NCBI RefSeq assembly: GCF_023715205.1
Contig: NZ_JAMBNR010000006.1
Span: 213,815 to 277,814 of the forward strand
DNA from: Mesobacillus maritimus
Lineage (GTDB): Bacteria > Bacillota > Bacilli > Bacillales > Cytobacillaceae
Length of the DNA: 64,000 nt
Direction of reading: 5' to 3'
Shown here: positions 1 to 8,004 of the stretch, piece after piece
Layout of the letters: each line of letters opens with the position of its first letter
How positions within the stretch are numbered: the first letter of the stretch is position 1
The notes under the pieces: model-generated
Database searches by the model: none
The model's input: the letters and a program-made list of their open reading frames with translations, nothing else
What the model was told of the DNA's origin: nothing
Program-made: the position numbers and the translations under genes

Positions 1-57
1 AATGCAGAATATTGGGAAGACGGTTATAAAACTGAGAAAGATAAAGAAGTTTCTTAA
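1..57 (+). CDS. 3' end of an unidentified upstream gene
   Basis: An open frame enters from the left edge and stops at a TAA ending at 57. Its last residues read NAEYWEDGYKTEKDKEVS. A strong terminator hairpin begins 11 nt later, which supports this as a true gene end. Too little is present to name the product. Confidence 0.5.
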   Translation, partial: NAEYWEDGYKTEKDKEVS

Positions 58-67
58 GGGAATGCAG

Positions 68-100
68 CAGCTAGGATTGAATCCTAGCTGTTGTTTTTTT
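68..100 (+). terminator. Rho-independent terminator
   Basis: A perfect 10-bp stem, CAGCTAGGAT / ATCCTAGCTG, with a 3-nt loop is followed by TTGTTTTTTT. It closes the truncated gene at the left edge. Confidence 0.85.
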
Positions 101-274
101 GTTCAAACTTTAATATTGAACAAAGTGCTTCAGTTACTTACTGAGTAAACCAACCTATGGCTACCTGAAAATGTACTTTAATCAAAACAAAGCCTCCAAC
201 ACAATAAAAACTTGAAACCTTTTTTTACTGCAAACGTTTATATAGATAGATAAGGTAGAAAGAGGATTAGATTA

Positions 275-835
275 ATGAAATTACGTGGGAATTTAATGAT
301 TACGGTTTTACTAGCCATCGTGATCCTCATTTTATATATTCGGACAATTGGGAGTAGCTCAGTGACTCAAACTCAAGAACTACCAGAAGATTTACATCCG
401 GAACTTGCCTATCAAGCTGATATTCTAATCGGGAAAGCTGCAGAAAATGGGATTCAAGTTGTGATTACGGATGGCTTCAGAAGTTTTCAGGAACAAGAAA
501 ACCTATATGCTAAAGGGAGAACAGTTGCTGGAAACGTTGTTACGAATGCTAATGCGGGTGAATCGTATCATAATTTTGGATTAGCCATAGACTTTGCACT
601 GAAAACCCCCGATGGCAAGATTATTTGGGACATGAAATATGATGGAAATAAGAATAATCAGGCAGATTGGATGGAAGTCGTTGCGGTTGCCAAGGAATTA
701 GGGTTTGAATGGGGCGGAGACTGGATAGGGTTTAAGGATTATCCACATTTACAAATGGATTTCGGATTATCTATTCGCGAGTTACAAAAAGGGAAGAGGC
801 CAGACGAGTCATTATTAACGGTGGAGAGTCAATAA
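275..835 (+). CDS. Membrane-anchored M15 family peptidase (CwlK/VanY-like)
   Basis: The 186-aa product has one N-terminal hydrophobic segment (residues 8-23) and an M15 zinc peptidase domain. Visible motifs are GFRS (67-70), SxHxxGxAxD at 97-106 with zinc ligands His99 and Asp106, and DYPHLQ with His158. This pattern fits the M15C group of L-Ala-D-Glu endopeptidases and D-Ala-D-Ala carboxypeptidases, so it probably trims peptidoglycan stem peptides at the outer face of the membrane. The hydrophobic segment lacks a lipobox, so the protein is likely held as an N-terminal anchor or cleaved. A purine-rich AGAAAGAGGA precedes the ATG. It is monocistronic, between two terminators. The exact bond cleaved cannot be told from sequence. 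Confidence 0.85.
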   Translation: MKLRGNLMITVLLAIVILILYIRTIGSSSVTQTQELPEDLHPELAYQADILIGKAAENGIQVVITDGFRSFQEQENLYAKGRTVAGNVVTNANAGESYHNFGLAIDFALKTPDGKIIWDMKYDGNKNNQADWMEVVAVAKELGFEWGGDWIGFKDYPHLQMDFGLSIRELQKGKRPDESLLTVESQ

Positions 836-840
836 GTAAA

Positions 841-869
841 GGAGACATTTATCCTGTCTCCCTTTTTTC
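841..869 (+). terminator. Terminator of the M15 peptidase gene
   Basis: GGAGACA / TGTCTCC stem with a 7-nt loop followed by a T-rich run, starting 5 nt after the stop codon. Confidence 0.85.
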
Positions 870-904
870 TGTCTTCCATCGATAAATCTCTGAGTATTTT
901 TAGG

Positions 905-1070
905 TACATAGTTGTTGTTGAAATCCCAAATTCGACTTTAACGCAATAGTAGTGATTTCGTACGTTTAAATTAAATTTGCAAGCTTTTCTCTCGTAAATA
1001 AGCTATTTTTTAGGATTACATTGCTCATTCATCCGAATTGATCTTCAAAAGAAACAAAGTATAAGAACTA
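905..1070 (-). repeat. Dispersed MITE-like repeat, copy J (reverse, degenerate)
   Basis: This copy is in reverse orientation relative to the consensus. It aligns well with the copy at 7685-7866: both start with a GTTGTTR...AAATCC block, continue through TTTAACGCAA-TAGTAG, and end in GAAACAAAGTATAAGAAC or its equivalent. The internal hairpin has decayed. It occupies the first part of the 618-bp gap before cphB. Confidence 0.5.
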
Positions 1071-1453
1071 TGACAAATACACCTCCATATCCTGCACTTA
1101 AAATAACAATTTTCCTCTTAATCCTATTCTCAATAGTAAATATCATATTCTGAAATGAAAGAGATAGTACAATGCAAAACACAATATCGCGAAAGAGAAA
1201 ATTGTTACGATTTGATGAAGAAGGTATTTAAAAGTTAGGATACGAATTTTTCATGTTGGTTGTTAGGCTATTGTAAAAATACTTAACAGTTGTTTGGTAA
1301 AAAAAGCCTTGTATAAAAGCATTCAATTTATGGAACAAAAGAAATACGAATGAAAACAAGCCTAGTTTGGGTAACCTGTTATAGGAGCAAATTTTGGAAA
1401 GATGGAGGGCCTTTTAAAAATTATCTTAATTTAAGAAAGGTGAAGAATTAAAC
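1071..1453. other. AT-rich intergenic region upstream of cphB
   Basis: No credible ORF or RNA gene is visible. It must hold the cphBA promoter, but no confident sigma-A, sigma-E or sigma-K boxes could be assigned by eye. Confidence 0.4.
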
Positions 1454-2263
1454 ATGAGTCCAGGCAGATTGCTGATTATCGGAGGCAATGAAGAAAAATG
1501 TAAAACGGGTGAAATTCTTCACGCCTTTTTAGAACTATCAAAGGAAAGGCAAGGTGCGATTGGAATTTTACCTACTGCCTCTAGCATTCCGGATGAGATA
1601 ACTAAAGGATATATGGAAGTCTTTGAAAATCAGGGGGTAAAGGATATCGAGGTTATTGACGTCGATTCACGCCAAAAAGCAGATGACCCAGCGATTCTAG
1701 AGACGGTTTCCAACCTTGGGTCATTGTTTATCACAGGTGGGGATCAGAAAAGATTGTCTGATTGTATTCGCAATACAAAACTTCATACCCTTCTATTGAA
1801 TAAGTGGCAATCAGGATTGTTAATCGGTGGAACAAGTGCCGGGGCAACGATTATGGGAGAAGAAATGATTATTTATTCCGAGATGAAAAATAATGAAGAA
1901 GAACGACTGTTAATTGAGATGGGAAAAGGGTTTGGTTTTGAAAAAAAACTTCTAATAGATCAACATTTTTCACAGCGAGCGCGTTTTGGACGATTAATTA
2001 CGGCAATTGCTGAGAATAATGATTTAGTTGGGATTGGCATCGATGAAAATACAGCCATTCTGGTTGAGGGAGACCAATTCGAGGTAATTGGTGAGCATCA
2101 AGTTTTTGTGATTGATGGCAAGAACGGAAGTCTTGTGGATTTTGTAAGGTCTGAAAATGGGGGCGAAGAGTTAACCATTACAGACTTTAAACTTCATGCT
2201 CTGACAGATGGGTATTGTTTTAATTTATCCTCCCGGAAAATCATGAAAAGGAAAGAGGCATAG
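1454..2263 (+). CDS. cphB: Cyanophycinase
   Basis: Cyanophycinase is a peptidase S51-type serine exopeptidase that cuts cyanophycin (multi-L-arginyl-poly-L-aspartate) to beta-Asp-Arg dipeptides in the cytoplasm. The 269-aa protein is normal length. It shows the nucleophile elbow GGTSAG (125-130, Ser128), the FITGGDQ segment (92-98), and the family-typical DQHFxxRxRFGRL block (169-181) containing His171 and the arginines of the substrate pocket. The SD AAGAAAGGTGAAG lies before the ATG. The gene ends 2 nt before cphA, whose SD lies inside it, so the two are probably translationally coupled. The gene order is degradation first, then synthesis. Confidence 0.93.
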   Translation: MSPGRLLIIGGNEEKCKTGEILHAFLELSKERQGAIGILPTASSIPDEITKGYMEVFENQGVKDIEVIDVDSRQKADDPAILETVSNLGSLFITGGDQKRLSDCIRNTKLHTLLLNKWQSGLLIGGTSAGATIMGEEMIIYSEMKNNEEERLLIEMGKGFGFEKKLLIDQHFSQRARFGRLITAIAENNDLVGIGIDENTAILVEGDQFEVIGEHQVFVIDGKNGSLVDFVRSENGGEELTITDFKLHALTDGYCFNLSSRKIMKRKEA

Positions 2264-2265
2264 TA

Positions 2266-4884
2266 ATGAAGATCATCCGAGTAAGACATTTGAAGGGTCC
2301 AAATTACTTTAGTTATAAACCAATGATGTGGATTGAATTAGATATCGAGGAGTATGAATTTCAGCCATCTAATCAAATTGATGGCTTTCCTAAAGAGTTA
2401 ATTCATCTACTTCCGGGACTGAAAAAGCATACATGTTCTACAGGTTATGAGGGAGGCTTTGTAGAGCGGCTAGAGGAAGGGACTTGGATGGGCCATATCC
2501 TTGAACATATGGCTATCGAGCTACAAATCATGGCAGGAATTGATGTTAAACATGGTAAAACCATCACAAGTAGACAAAAGGGAATATATTATGTCGCTTA
2601 TGAGTATAAGGAAGTTGAATCCGGTTTTTACGCTTTTAAAGCTGCTTTAGAAGTGGTTGATAAACTACTTAAGGGTGAAAAGAATCTATTGATTGAGTCC
2701 TATGTAAAAAAGGTATCCTCTTTGTATTACGAAAATAAACTAGGACCAAGCACCGAAGCGATTATGAAAGCAGCCCAATCGATGAGAATTCCAGTTGAAC
2801 GTGTCGGAGAACATAGCTTTCTTCGTCTAGGACATGGTTCAAAACAAAAACATGTACAAGCGACAATTACCAGTCAAACTTCTTGTTTAGCAGTTGAAAC
2901 AGCTTGCGATAAACAAGCAACAAAGGACCTGTTAGCTAGTTGTGGTCTACCTGTTCCACAGGGGGAAGTAGTCCAAACTAAAAAAGAAATCTTTTTAGCT
3001 GCGGACAAGCTTAAATTTCCTCTTGTCATTAAGCCGTTAAACGGACGACAAGGTCAGGGAGTTATTACGAATATTAAAGACAAAGATGAGTTGTTTAATG
3101 TGGTCAATTGTATGGATAATCATGTGAAAGAGTTTATTTTAGAAAGATATTATGAAGGACATGATTATCGTCTTGTTATTATAGACGGAACATTGGTTGC
3201 AGCCAGTCTAAGGCTTCCTCCTTTTGTGATTGGCAATGGACAAGATTCTATCCGCAGATTGATAGAGATTGAGAACGCCAATCCCTTACGTGGTGACGGG
3301 CATGAAAAGCCAATGACCAAAATACCTTTTAACTATACTGTTACCTGCTTTCTTGAGAAATTTGGATTAACTTTAGACTCAATTCCTCAAAAAGGTCAAA
3401 TTGTCCAAGTTGTCGGCAATGCCAATTTATCCACCGGAGGACAGGCCATTGATGTTACGGATGAGGTACACCCAACCGTAAGAGAGATAGCAGAAAGTGC
3501 CGCAAAGGCAATTAACTTAGATATTGCAGGTGTTGACTTTATTAGTCGCGATATCAGTAAGCCATTTGATGCTAAAACGTCTGCGATTATAGAGGTGAAC
3601 GCTGCACCAGGAATAAGAATGCATCATTTTCCAAGTAAAGGGAAAAGCAGGGATGTAGGAAAAGCCGTTGTAGAGTATTTGTTTAAGAGTCGTTCAGAAG
3701 CAACAATCCCGATTATTTCAGTTACAGGGACAAATGGAAAAACGACCACTACGAGAATGATAAAATACTTTCTGGAAAAAGAAGACTTTACCGTAGGGAT
3801 GACGAATTCAGATGGGGTGTATATTGGAGAACGTTGCATTGAAGAAGGGGATTGTAGCGGCCCCATTAGTGCGCGAAGCGTCCTGAGCAATCCGCAAGTT
3901 GATGCTGCGGTATTAGAGACAGCTAGGGGAGGAATTCTTCGCGAAGGTCTAGCTTTTCGTTATTGTGATGTTGGGGTTGTAACAAATGTAGCGGAAGACC
4001 ACTTAGGTCTCGACGGAATTGAAGAATTTGATCAATTAGTAAAATTAAAACGGCTCATTCCAGAGGTCGTAATAGAAGGCGGTTATTGCATTTTAAATGC
4101 TGATGATTCAGATGTGGCAAACATGGCTTCCTATACAAAAGGAGAGGTTATTTTCACATCTCTAAGTGAGCAAAATCCTTTGATACAAGATAAAATAAAG
4201 GAACAAGGAAAGGCTTGGTTTCTTCACAGCGATGGTTGGATTTATTACCTCCAAAATGGAAAACGAATCCGCTTTCTGCCTGTAAAAGATGTCCCAATTT
4301 CTTTTGGAGGATCAGCGAAACATAACGTCATGAATTTATTACAGGCGCTCGCATCAGCCTATTCCCAAGGGATTGATATTGAGATTTTAAAAGAGAAAGC
4401 AATATCATTTAATCCCGATTTTCACCATTCAAAGGGAAGATTTAACAAACTTGATATTGATGGTAGACAAATTATTATCGATTATGCCCACAATTGTGCT
4501 GGACTTAAAGCTGTTTTTGAAGCCGTGGAGGCAATGAAAACAGGAAGGGTCATAACGGTTCTCTCAGCACCTGGTGACCGGCTCGATTCTGATATTATTC
4601 AACTAAGTGAAATTACAGCTAACAGTACCGATATAATGATTATTAAAGAAGATGCTGAGTTAAGGGGAAGAAAAACACTCGAAGTTCCAAATATGATGAA
4701 AAATGTAGCCCTAAAACGGTTAGCACCAGGATACATTCATGTTATCCCTAAAGAAGTTGAGGCATTTACAAAGGCCTGGGAACTATCAAAAGCAGGTGAT
4801 TTGTTGTTACTCGTATATGAGGATTTCTCTAAGGTAAAAGAATTTATTGAGAATTGTGTTCATGAGTCAAAGGTAGATAAATAA
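2266..4884 (+). CDS. cphA: Cyanophycin synthetase
   Basis: This 872-aa enzyme (usual family length) builds the Asp-Arg polymer cyanophycin without a ribosome, using ATP. Three parts are visible: an N-terminal domain (1-200), an ATP-grasp domain (about 210-475) with FPLVIKPLNGRQGQG at 251-265 and the metal-binding EVNAAPG at 443-449, and a Mur-ligase-like domain from about 480. The last has the P-loop GTNGKTTTT at 488-496, ARGGILR at 553-559, HNVMN at 686-690, HSKGRFN at 721-727 and DYAHN at 739-743. It follows cphB by 2 nt and ends in a good terminator. All catalytic blocks look intact, so both synthesis and breakdown of the polymer are predicted. Confidence 0.95.
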   Translation: MKIIRVRHLKGPNYFSYKPMMWIELDIEEYEFQPSNQIDGFPKELIHLLPGLKKHTCSTGYEGGFVERLEEGTWMGHILEHMAIELQIMAGIDVKHGKTITSRQKGIYYVAYEYKEVESGFYAFKAALEVVDKLLKGEKNLLIESYVKKVSSLYYENKLGPSTEAIMKAAQSMRIPVERVGEHSFLRLGHGSKQKHVQATITSQTSCLAVETACDKQATKDLLASCGLPVPQGEVVQTKKEIFLAADKLKFPLVIKPLNGRQGQGVITNIKDKDELFNVVNCMDNHVKEFILERYYEGHDYRLVIIDGTLVAASLRLPPFVIGNGQDSIRRLIEIENANPLRGDGHEKPMTKIPFNYTVTCFLEKFGLTLDSIPQKGQIVQVVGNANLSTGGQAIDVTDEVHPTVREIAESAAKAINLDIAGVDFISRDISKPFDAKTSAIIEVNAAPGIRMHHFPSKGKSRDVGKAVVEYLFKSRSEATIPIISVTGTNGKTTTTRMIKYFLEKEDFTVGMTNSDGVYIGERCIEEGDCSGPISARSVLSNPQVDAAVLETARGGILREGLAFRYCDVGVVTNVAEDHLGLDGIEEFDQLVKLKRLIPEVVIEGGYCILNADDSDVANMASYTKGEVIFTSLSEQNPLIQDKIKEQGKAWFLHSDGWIYYLQNGKRIRFLPVKDVPISFGGSAKHNVMNLLQALASAYSQGIDIEILKEKAISFNPDFHHSKGRFNKLDIDGRQIIIDYAHNCAGLKAVFEAVEAMKTGRVITVLSAPGDRLDSDIIQLSEITANSTDIMIIKEDAELRGRKTLEVPNMMKNVALKRLAPGYIHVIPKEVEAFTKAWELSKAGDLLLLVYEDFSKVKEFIENCVHESKVDK

Positions 4885-4898
4885 ATTTTTTTCTAATT

Positions 4899-4927
4899 AC
4901 TCAATCCGAAGAGGATTGAGTTTTTTC
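4899..4927 (+). terminator. Terminator of cphBA
   Basis: ACTCAATCC / GGATTGAGT perfect 9-bp stem with a 5-nt loop, then TTTTTT. Confidence 0.9.
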
Positions 4928-5039
4928 TTCTGAAAAAGCAAAACCGGTCATAACATGGGGTTAATGAAGGATTTTCTTATTACTATGGTTGTATCAATGG
5001 CTAGTTAAAATAGAGCCTAATGAAGAAAAGGAGGCCATA

Positions 5040-5759
5040 ATGATAAGCATCTCAACCCCAAATCCTGGGATAGCTGAGCAAAGTCTACATGGGGTAAAAA
5101 GGGAAATTTATTTAAAACTGCAAGCAGCTCGGGAGTCATTTGTCTATAGTTCCCATAGAGAACTTGAGTTTGAATTATCGTTACGAGCGAATACAATTCA
5201 GGCTGCACTCGACCTTAATAAAAGTGGAGCTATTTTCACTTCCTTTCAATATTCAACTTTTAACTCAGCGTTTTGGGTAAGAAGTAGGAGTGGATACCTA
5301 CTTAGACCAGACGTGCTGCCATCCCAAGCGATTCGTGATCTTTTTCAGAATGGGAAAATGTACGGTTTTGAGTGTTCAACCGCTATGGTGATTGTTTTCT
5401 ATAAAGCAGTCCTTGATTCGATTCGTGAATCCCATTTTAATTACCTATTTAATAACTTGCTTGTTTGGAATTGGAATAACGACCCTGATATGGAAATTAT
5501 AACCAGAGTTGGGAGTGAGTTTATTCCTGGTGATGTGATTTATTTTAATAACCCGGACTTTCGAGAACCAATATGGCGAGGGGCGAATGCGGTAGTTCTT
5601 GGAGGGAATCAGTATTATGCCCATGGAATTGGAATTAAAACAGTGGAAGACATGATCGCAGCCCTAAATACTTTGAGAAAAGAAAACGCAACACAATCTG
5701 CTTATATGCTAAATCAACATAGTAGGCTGAATGTCCGATATTTATACCGCTTTTCATGA
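5040..5759 (+). CDS. tgl: Protein-glutamine gamma-glutamyltransferase (spore coat transglutaminase)
   Basis: Tgl cross-links spore-coat proteins through epsilon-(gamma-glutamyl)lysine bonds. The start is placed at ATG 5040, because AAGGAGG lies 6 nt upstream and the resulting 239-aa protein begins MISIS, like the B. subtilis protein (MIIVS, 245 aa). The longer frame from 4989 has no SD. The catalytic Cys112 sits in GFECSTA, with Glu111 beside it, and the conserved AHG histidine follows. At the position of the second catalytic glutamate of B. subtilis Tgl (Glu187, in WRGEN) this protein reads WRGAN; the codon is GCG. The gene lies directly after cphBA. The function should hold if the adjacent Glu can serve, as proposed for the family. 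Confidence 0.9.
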   Translation: MISISTPNPGIAEQSLHGVKREIYLKLQAARESFVYSSHRELEFELSLRANTIQAALDLNKSGAIFTSFQYSTFNSAFWVRSRSGYLLRPDVLPSQAIRDLFQNGKMYGFECSTAMVIVFYKAVLDSIRESHFNYLFNNLLVWNWNNDPDMEIITRVGSEFIPGDVIYFNNPDFREPIWRGANAVVLGGNQYYAHGIGIKTVEDMIAALNTLRKENATQSAYMLNQHSRLNVRYLYRFS

Positions 5760-5844
5760 ACGCGGATGAATGAAGTTTTGCTAAATGGAACAAGTTGATT
5801 GGATTCTGAGCGTATTACAAAGTTTTGATAGCATCAGAAATAAG

Positions 5845-6023
5845 GGCTCTTTTCTCAAACAATGTTGCTTTTCTAAAGAAAGAATGATTTAGCTATGATT
5901 CCATTCTAAATTCGTTTATAAGAGGAGAAAAGAGCTTACAGACTAAGCAGTATCGCAGAGAAAAGCTTACTTCTAGTTAAAATCGGCTTTAGGATTCTAA
6001 CAACAAACTTTACGATAACAGCC
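5845..6023 (+). repeat. Dispersed MITE-like repeat, copy A (complete)
   Basis: A reference copy of a roughly 180-bp intergenic element. The left end is GGCTCTTTTCTCAAAC...TGTTGCTT and the right end is its imperfect inverse (CTTTACGATAACAGCC). Inside, GCTCTTTTCTC pairs with GAGAAAAGAGC about 75 nt later, and a second hairpin reads GTTAAAATC-(8)-GATTCTAAC. It contains no ORF. The flanks GAAATAAG and TAAATAAA may be a decayed target duplication. It fills most of the tgl to YjcZ-gene gap. Confidence 0.75.
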
Positions 6024-6114
6024 TAAATAAAAAGGCCCCATACGCAGCAGTTGTCAGGTCAAAATGTAAGTATGTACTAAAGATTGGGCACAATTTTTTT
6101 CCTCATTTCATTGC

Positions 6115-6140
6115 ACAAAATGCCTAGCTTGAATAGGATA
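6115..6140 (+). promoter_or_regulatory. Possible sigma-K type promoter of the YjcZ-like gene
   Basis: AC, 15 nt, then AATAGGATA resembles the mother-cell sigma-K pattern AC-N16-CATAnnnTA with one mismatch. The spacing to the ORF at 6171 is suitable. Weak by itself, but expected for this class of gene. Confidence 0.3.
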
Positions 6141-6170
6141 TAGTGAAAATGAAAAAGGAGGTAGTTATGA

Positions 6171-6278
6171 ATGTCTGACGTACGCGGTGGATATGGGGCA
6201 GGATTTGCCTTAATCGTTGTTCTGTTCATTCTGTTGATTATAATTGGAGCTTCTTGGGGATACGGCGGATTTTATTAA
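6171..6278 (+). CDS. YjcZ-family small sporulation protein
   Basis: A 35-aa ORF that starts MSDVRGGYGAG, continues with a single hydrophobic helix ([16 protein letters not shown]) and ends in a Gly/Tyr-rich tail. This Gly/Tyr head plus [15 protein letters not shown] core is the hallmark of the YjcZ/sporulation mini-proteins of Bacillus, thought to reside in spore membranes or coat. The strong SD AAAAAGGAGG precedes the ATG by 9-10 nt. A second member lies on the other strand at 57421-57549. The molecular role is unknown. Confidence 0.85.
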   Translation: MSDVRGGYGAGFALIVVLFILLIIIGASWGYGGFY

Positions 6279-6369
6279 GAACATCTAGGTTAAAATAAAA
6301 CTGGTAAACATATAAGTTGCTATAGAAACATATTGCTATGGAACATATCCGTGCGTAGCAACTAACAGG

Positions 6370-6396
6370 AAGTGCCCAATCAGCGGGCACTTTTTT
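6370..6396 (+). terminator. Terminator downstream of YjcZ-like gene
   Basis: AGTGCCC / GGGCACT stem followed by TTTTTT. An 8-bp inverted repeat, AGTTGCTA...TAGCAACT (6315-6363), lies just upstream. Confidence 0.8.
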
Positions 6397-6495
6397 AGAT
6401 TTAACTCCTAAGTTGTTACCTATCTAGAAGCGATGTAGTCTCTATAATATTAGTGGTATACTGGAAAATAAAATAGACACGGAGGCATTGGAAGA

Positions 6496-7683
6496 GTGGA
6501 AAAATTGTATTATCATGATCCATACATAAAATCCTTTTCGACCGAGGTGGTTGAGCAACGAAAGGAAAATGGTGAAACATATTTGATTTTAAAAGAAACA
6601 GCTTTTTATCCTACTGGCGGTGGACAACCTCACGACACTGGATTGATTAACGGTATTAAGGTAAAAAATGTCGAGGAAGTAGATGGAGAAATTCGCCATT
6701 ATTTAGAACAGTCACTCTCCAAAGATATTGTTAAGGTTGACTGTGAGTTGGATTGGGAACGAAGGCAAGACCACATGCAACAACACTCCGGTCAGCATAT
6801 ATTATCAGCAGCTTTTGAAGAAATCTATGGTTATAGGACCGTTTCTTTTCACTTAGGGAAAGAGACATCTACGATTGATTTAGATATTGAAGAGCTGCCA
6901 AGCATGGAGGTGTTAAAAGTAGAAGAAAAAGCAAACCAGATTGTTATGGAAGCTAGAAAAATTGAAACCATTTGGGTGAAACCGGAGGAATTAAGTCAAT
7001 ATCGATTACGAAAAGAAGTTTCCGTAACGGAAAACATTCGACTTGTGATTATTCCGGACTATGATTATAACGGGTGCGGTGGAACTCATCCCCGAACAAC
7101 TGCCGAGACGGGCTTCATTAAAATTCTCGGTTGGGAAAGACAGCGAAAGAAAATCCGTGTAGAGTTTATATGTGGAAATAGAGTTCTGGCTCAACTACAA
7201 AAAAAACACTCAATCCTTCACAGTATGACGGGTTGTCTTAACGCTCCTGAGGAAGATTTATTGAGTGCGGTGGACCGATTACTGGATAGAAATAAAGCAC
7301 TTAATCAATTACTCGATGAATCCAAAGATACTATTTTGCAATACGAAGCAAAGGATCTTATAAAGTATGATTCTGAAGGGTGTATAACTGCTGTTTTTCA
7401 AAATCGAACAATTAAGGAACTTCAAAAGCTTGCCCGTTTAGCAACACAGCTAGCTGAAACGAAAGTCATTGTCCTAATTGCGGAAAATGATAGTCAGTTG
7501 CAGCTCGTTTGTGCTAGAGGCCAAAAGGCACAACAAAATATGAGAGATTTGTTGAATGAACTCCTTCCTCTTATAAATGGAAAAGGAGGGGGAAGCCCTA
7601 GCTTCGCTCAAGGCGGTGGTGAAAGCTTGGTTAGAGGAGAGCAGCTTGTTCGTTTTATAAAGGACAAGTACAATGTTTCTTAA
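6496..7683 (+). CDS. Alanyl-tRNA editing protein (AlaX, long form with DHHA1 domain)
   Basis: This free-standing relative of the alanyl-tRNA synthetase editing domain hydrolyses mischarged Ser- or Gly-tRNA(Ala). The 395-aa protein begins with the beta-barrel motif FYPTGGGQPxDxG (38-49), followed by the zinc site HxxxH (His97, His101) and CxGTH (Cys194, His198). It ends in a DHHA1-like region with GKGGGSPSFAQGGG near residue 365, as in the C-terminal part of AlaRS. The start is GTG at 6496, with GGAGG 10 nt upstream. All four zinc ligands are present, so activity is expected. It is monocistronic. A reverse-oriented dispersed repeat starts 2 nt after its stop codon. Confidence 0.9.
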   Translation: MEKLYYHDPYIKSFSTEVVEQRKENGETYLILKETAFYPTGGGQPHDTGLINGIKVKNVEEVDGEIRHYLEQSLSKDIVKVDCELDWERRQDHMQQHSGQHILSAAFEEIYGYRTVSFHLGKETSTIDLDIEELPSMEVLKVEEKANQIVMEARKIETIWVKPEELSQYRLRKEVSVTENIRLVIIPDYDYNGCGGTHPRTTAETGFIKILGWERQRKKIRVEFICGNRVLAQLQKKHSILHSMTGCLNAPEEDLLSAVDRLLDRNKALNQLLDESKDTILQYEAKDLIKYDSEGCITAVFQNRTIKELQKLARLATQLAETKVIVLIAENDSQLQLVCARGQKAQQNMRDLLNELLPLINGKGGGSPSFAQGGGESLVRGEQLVRFIKDKYNVS

Positions 7684-7684
7684 T

Positions 7685-7866
7685 GGAAGTTTTCATAAAG
7701 GTGTTGTTAAAATCCTAAGCTGATTTTAACGCAAATAGTAGCGATTTCCTAAGTTTGAATTAAGTTTTCATCCTCTTTTCTCATAAAATGTAGCTAATTT
7801 TTTGAATAATCTAGCTTGGTTAGATGTGTTTTCTGTTCGAGAGCAACAAAGTTTGATATAAGAGCC
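7685..7866 (-). repeat. Dispersed MITE-like repeat, copy I (reverse)
   Basis: The reverse complement reads GGCTCTTATATCAAACTTTG...TTGCTCTCG at one end. At the other it carries the conserved hairpin GTTAAAATC-AGCTTAG-GATTTTAAC. It begins 2 nt after the AlaX stop and fills most of the 321-bp gap before prfC. Confidence 0.65.
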
Positions 7867-8004
7867 TTCTAGTAGAGATTGATTTTAGTTGGGAATGAAA
7901 AGCAGATTGCAAACTCACCTCTTAGAATATATGATAAAATTTATGAAGATTTTTTTGTTTAAAAAACGCTTTTTGTTTAGGCGTTTTATAGAAAGGATAG
8001 ATAT

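Noticed and set aside
229..242. cre site upstream of the M15 peptidase
   Set aside because: TGCAAACGTTTATA has the left half but a poor right half. One match of this quality is expected by chance.
4989..5039. N-terminal extension of Tgl from ATG 4989
   Set aside because: It has no SD and does not resemble Tgl. The ATG at 5040 has AAGGAGG and matches the known N-terminus.
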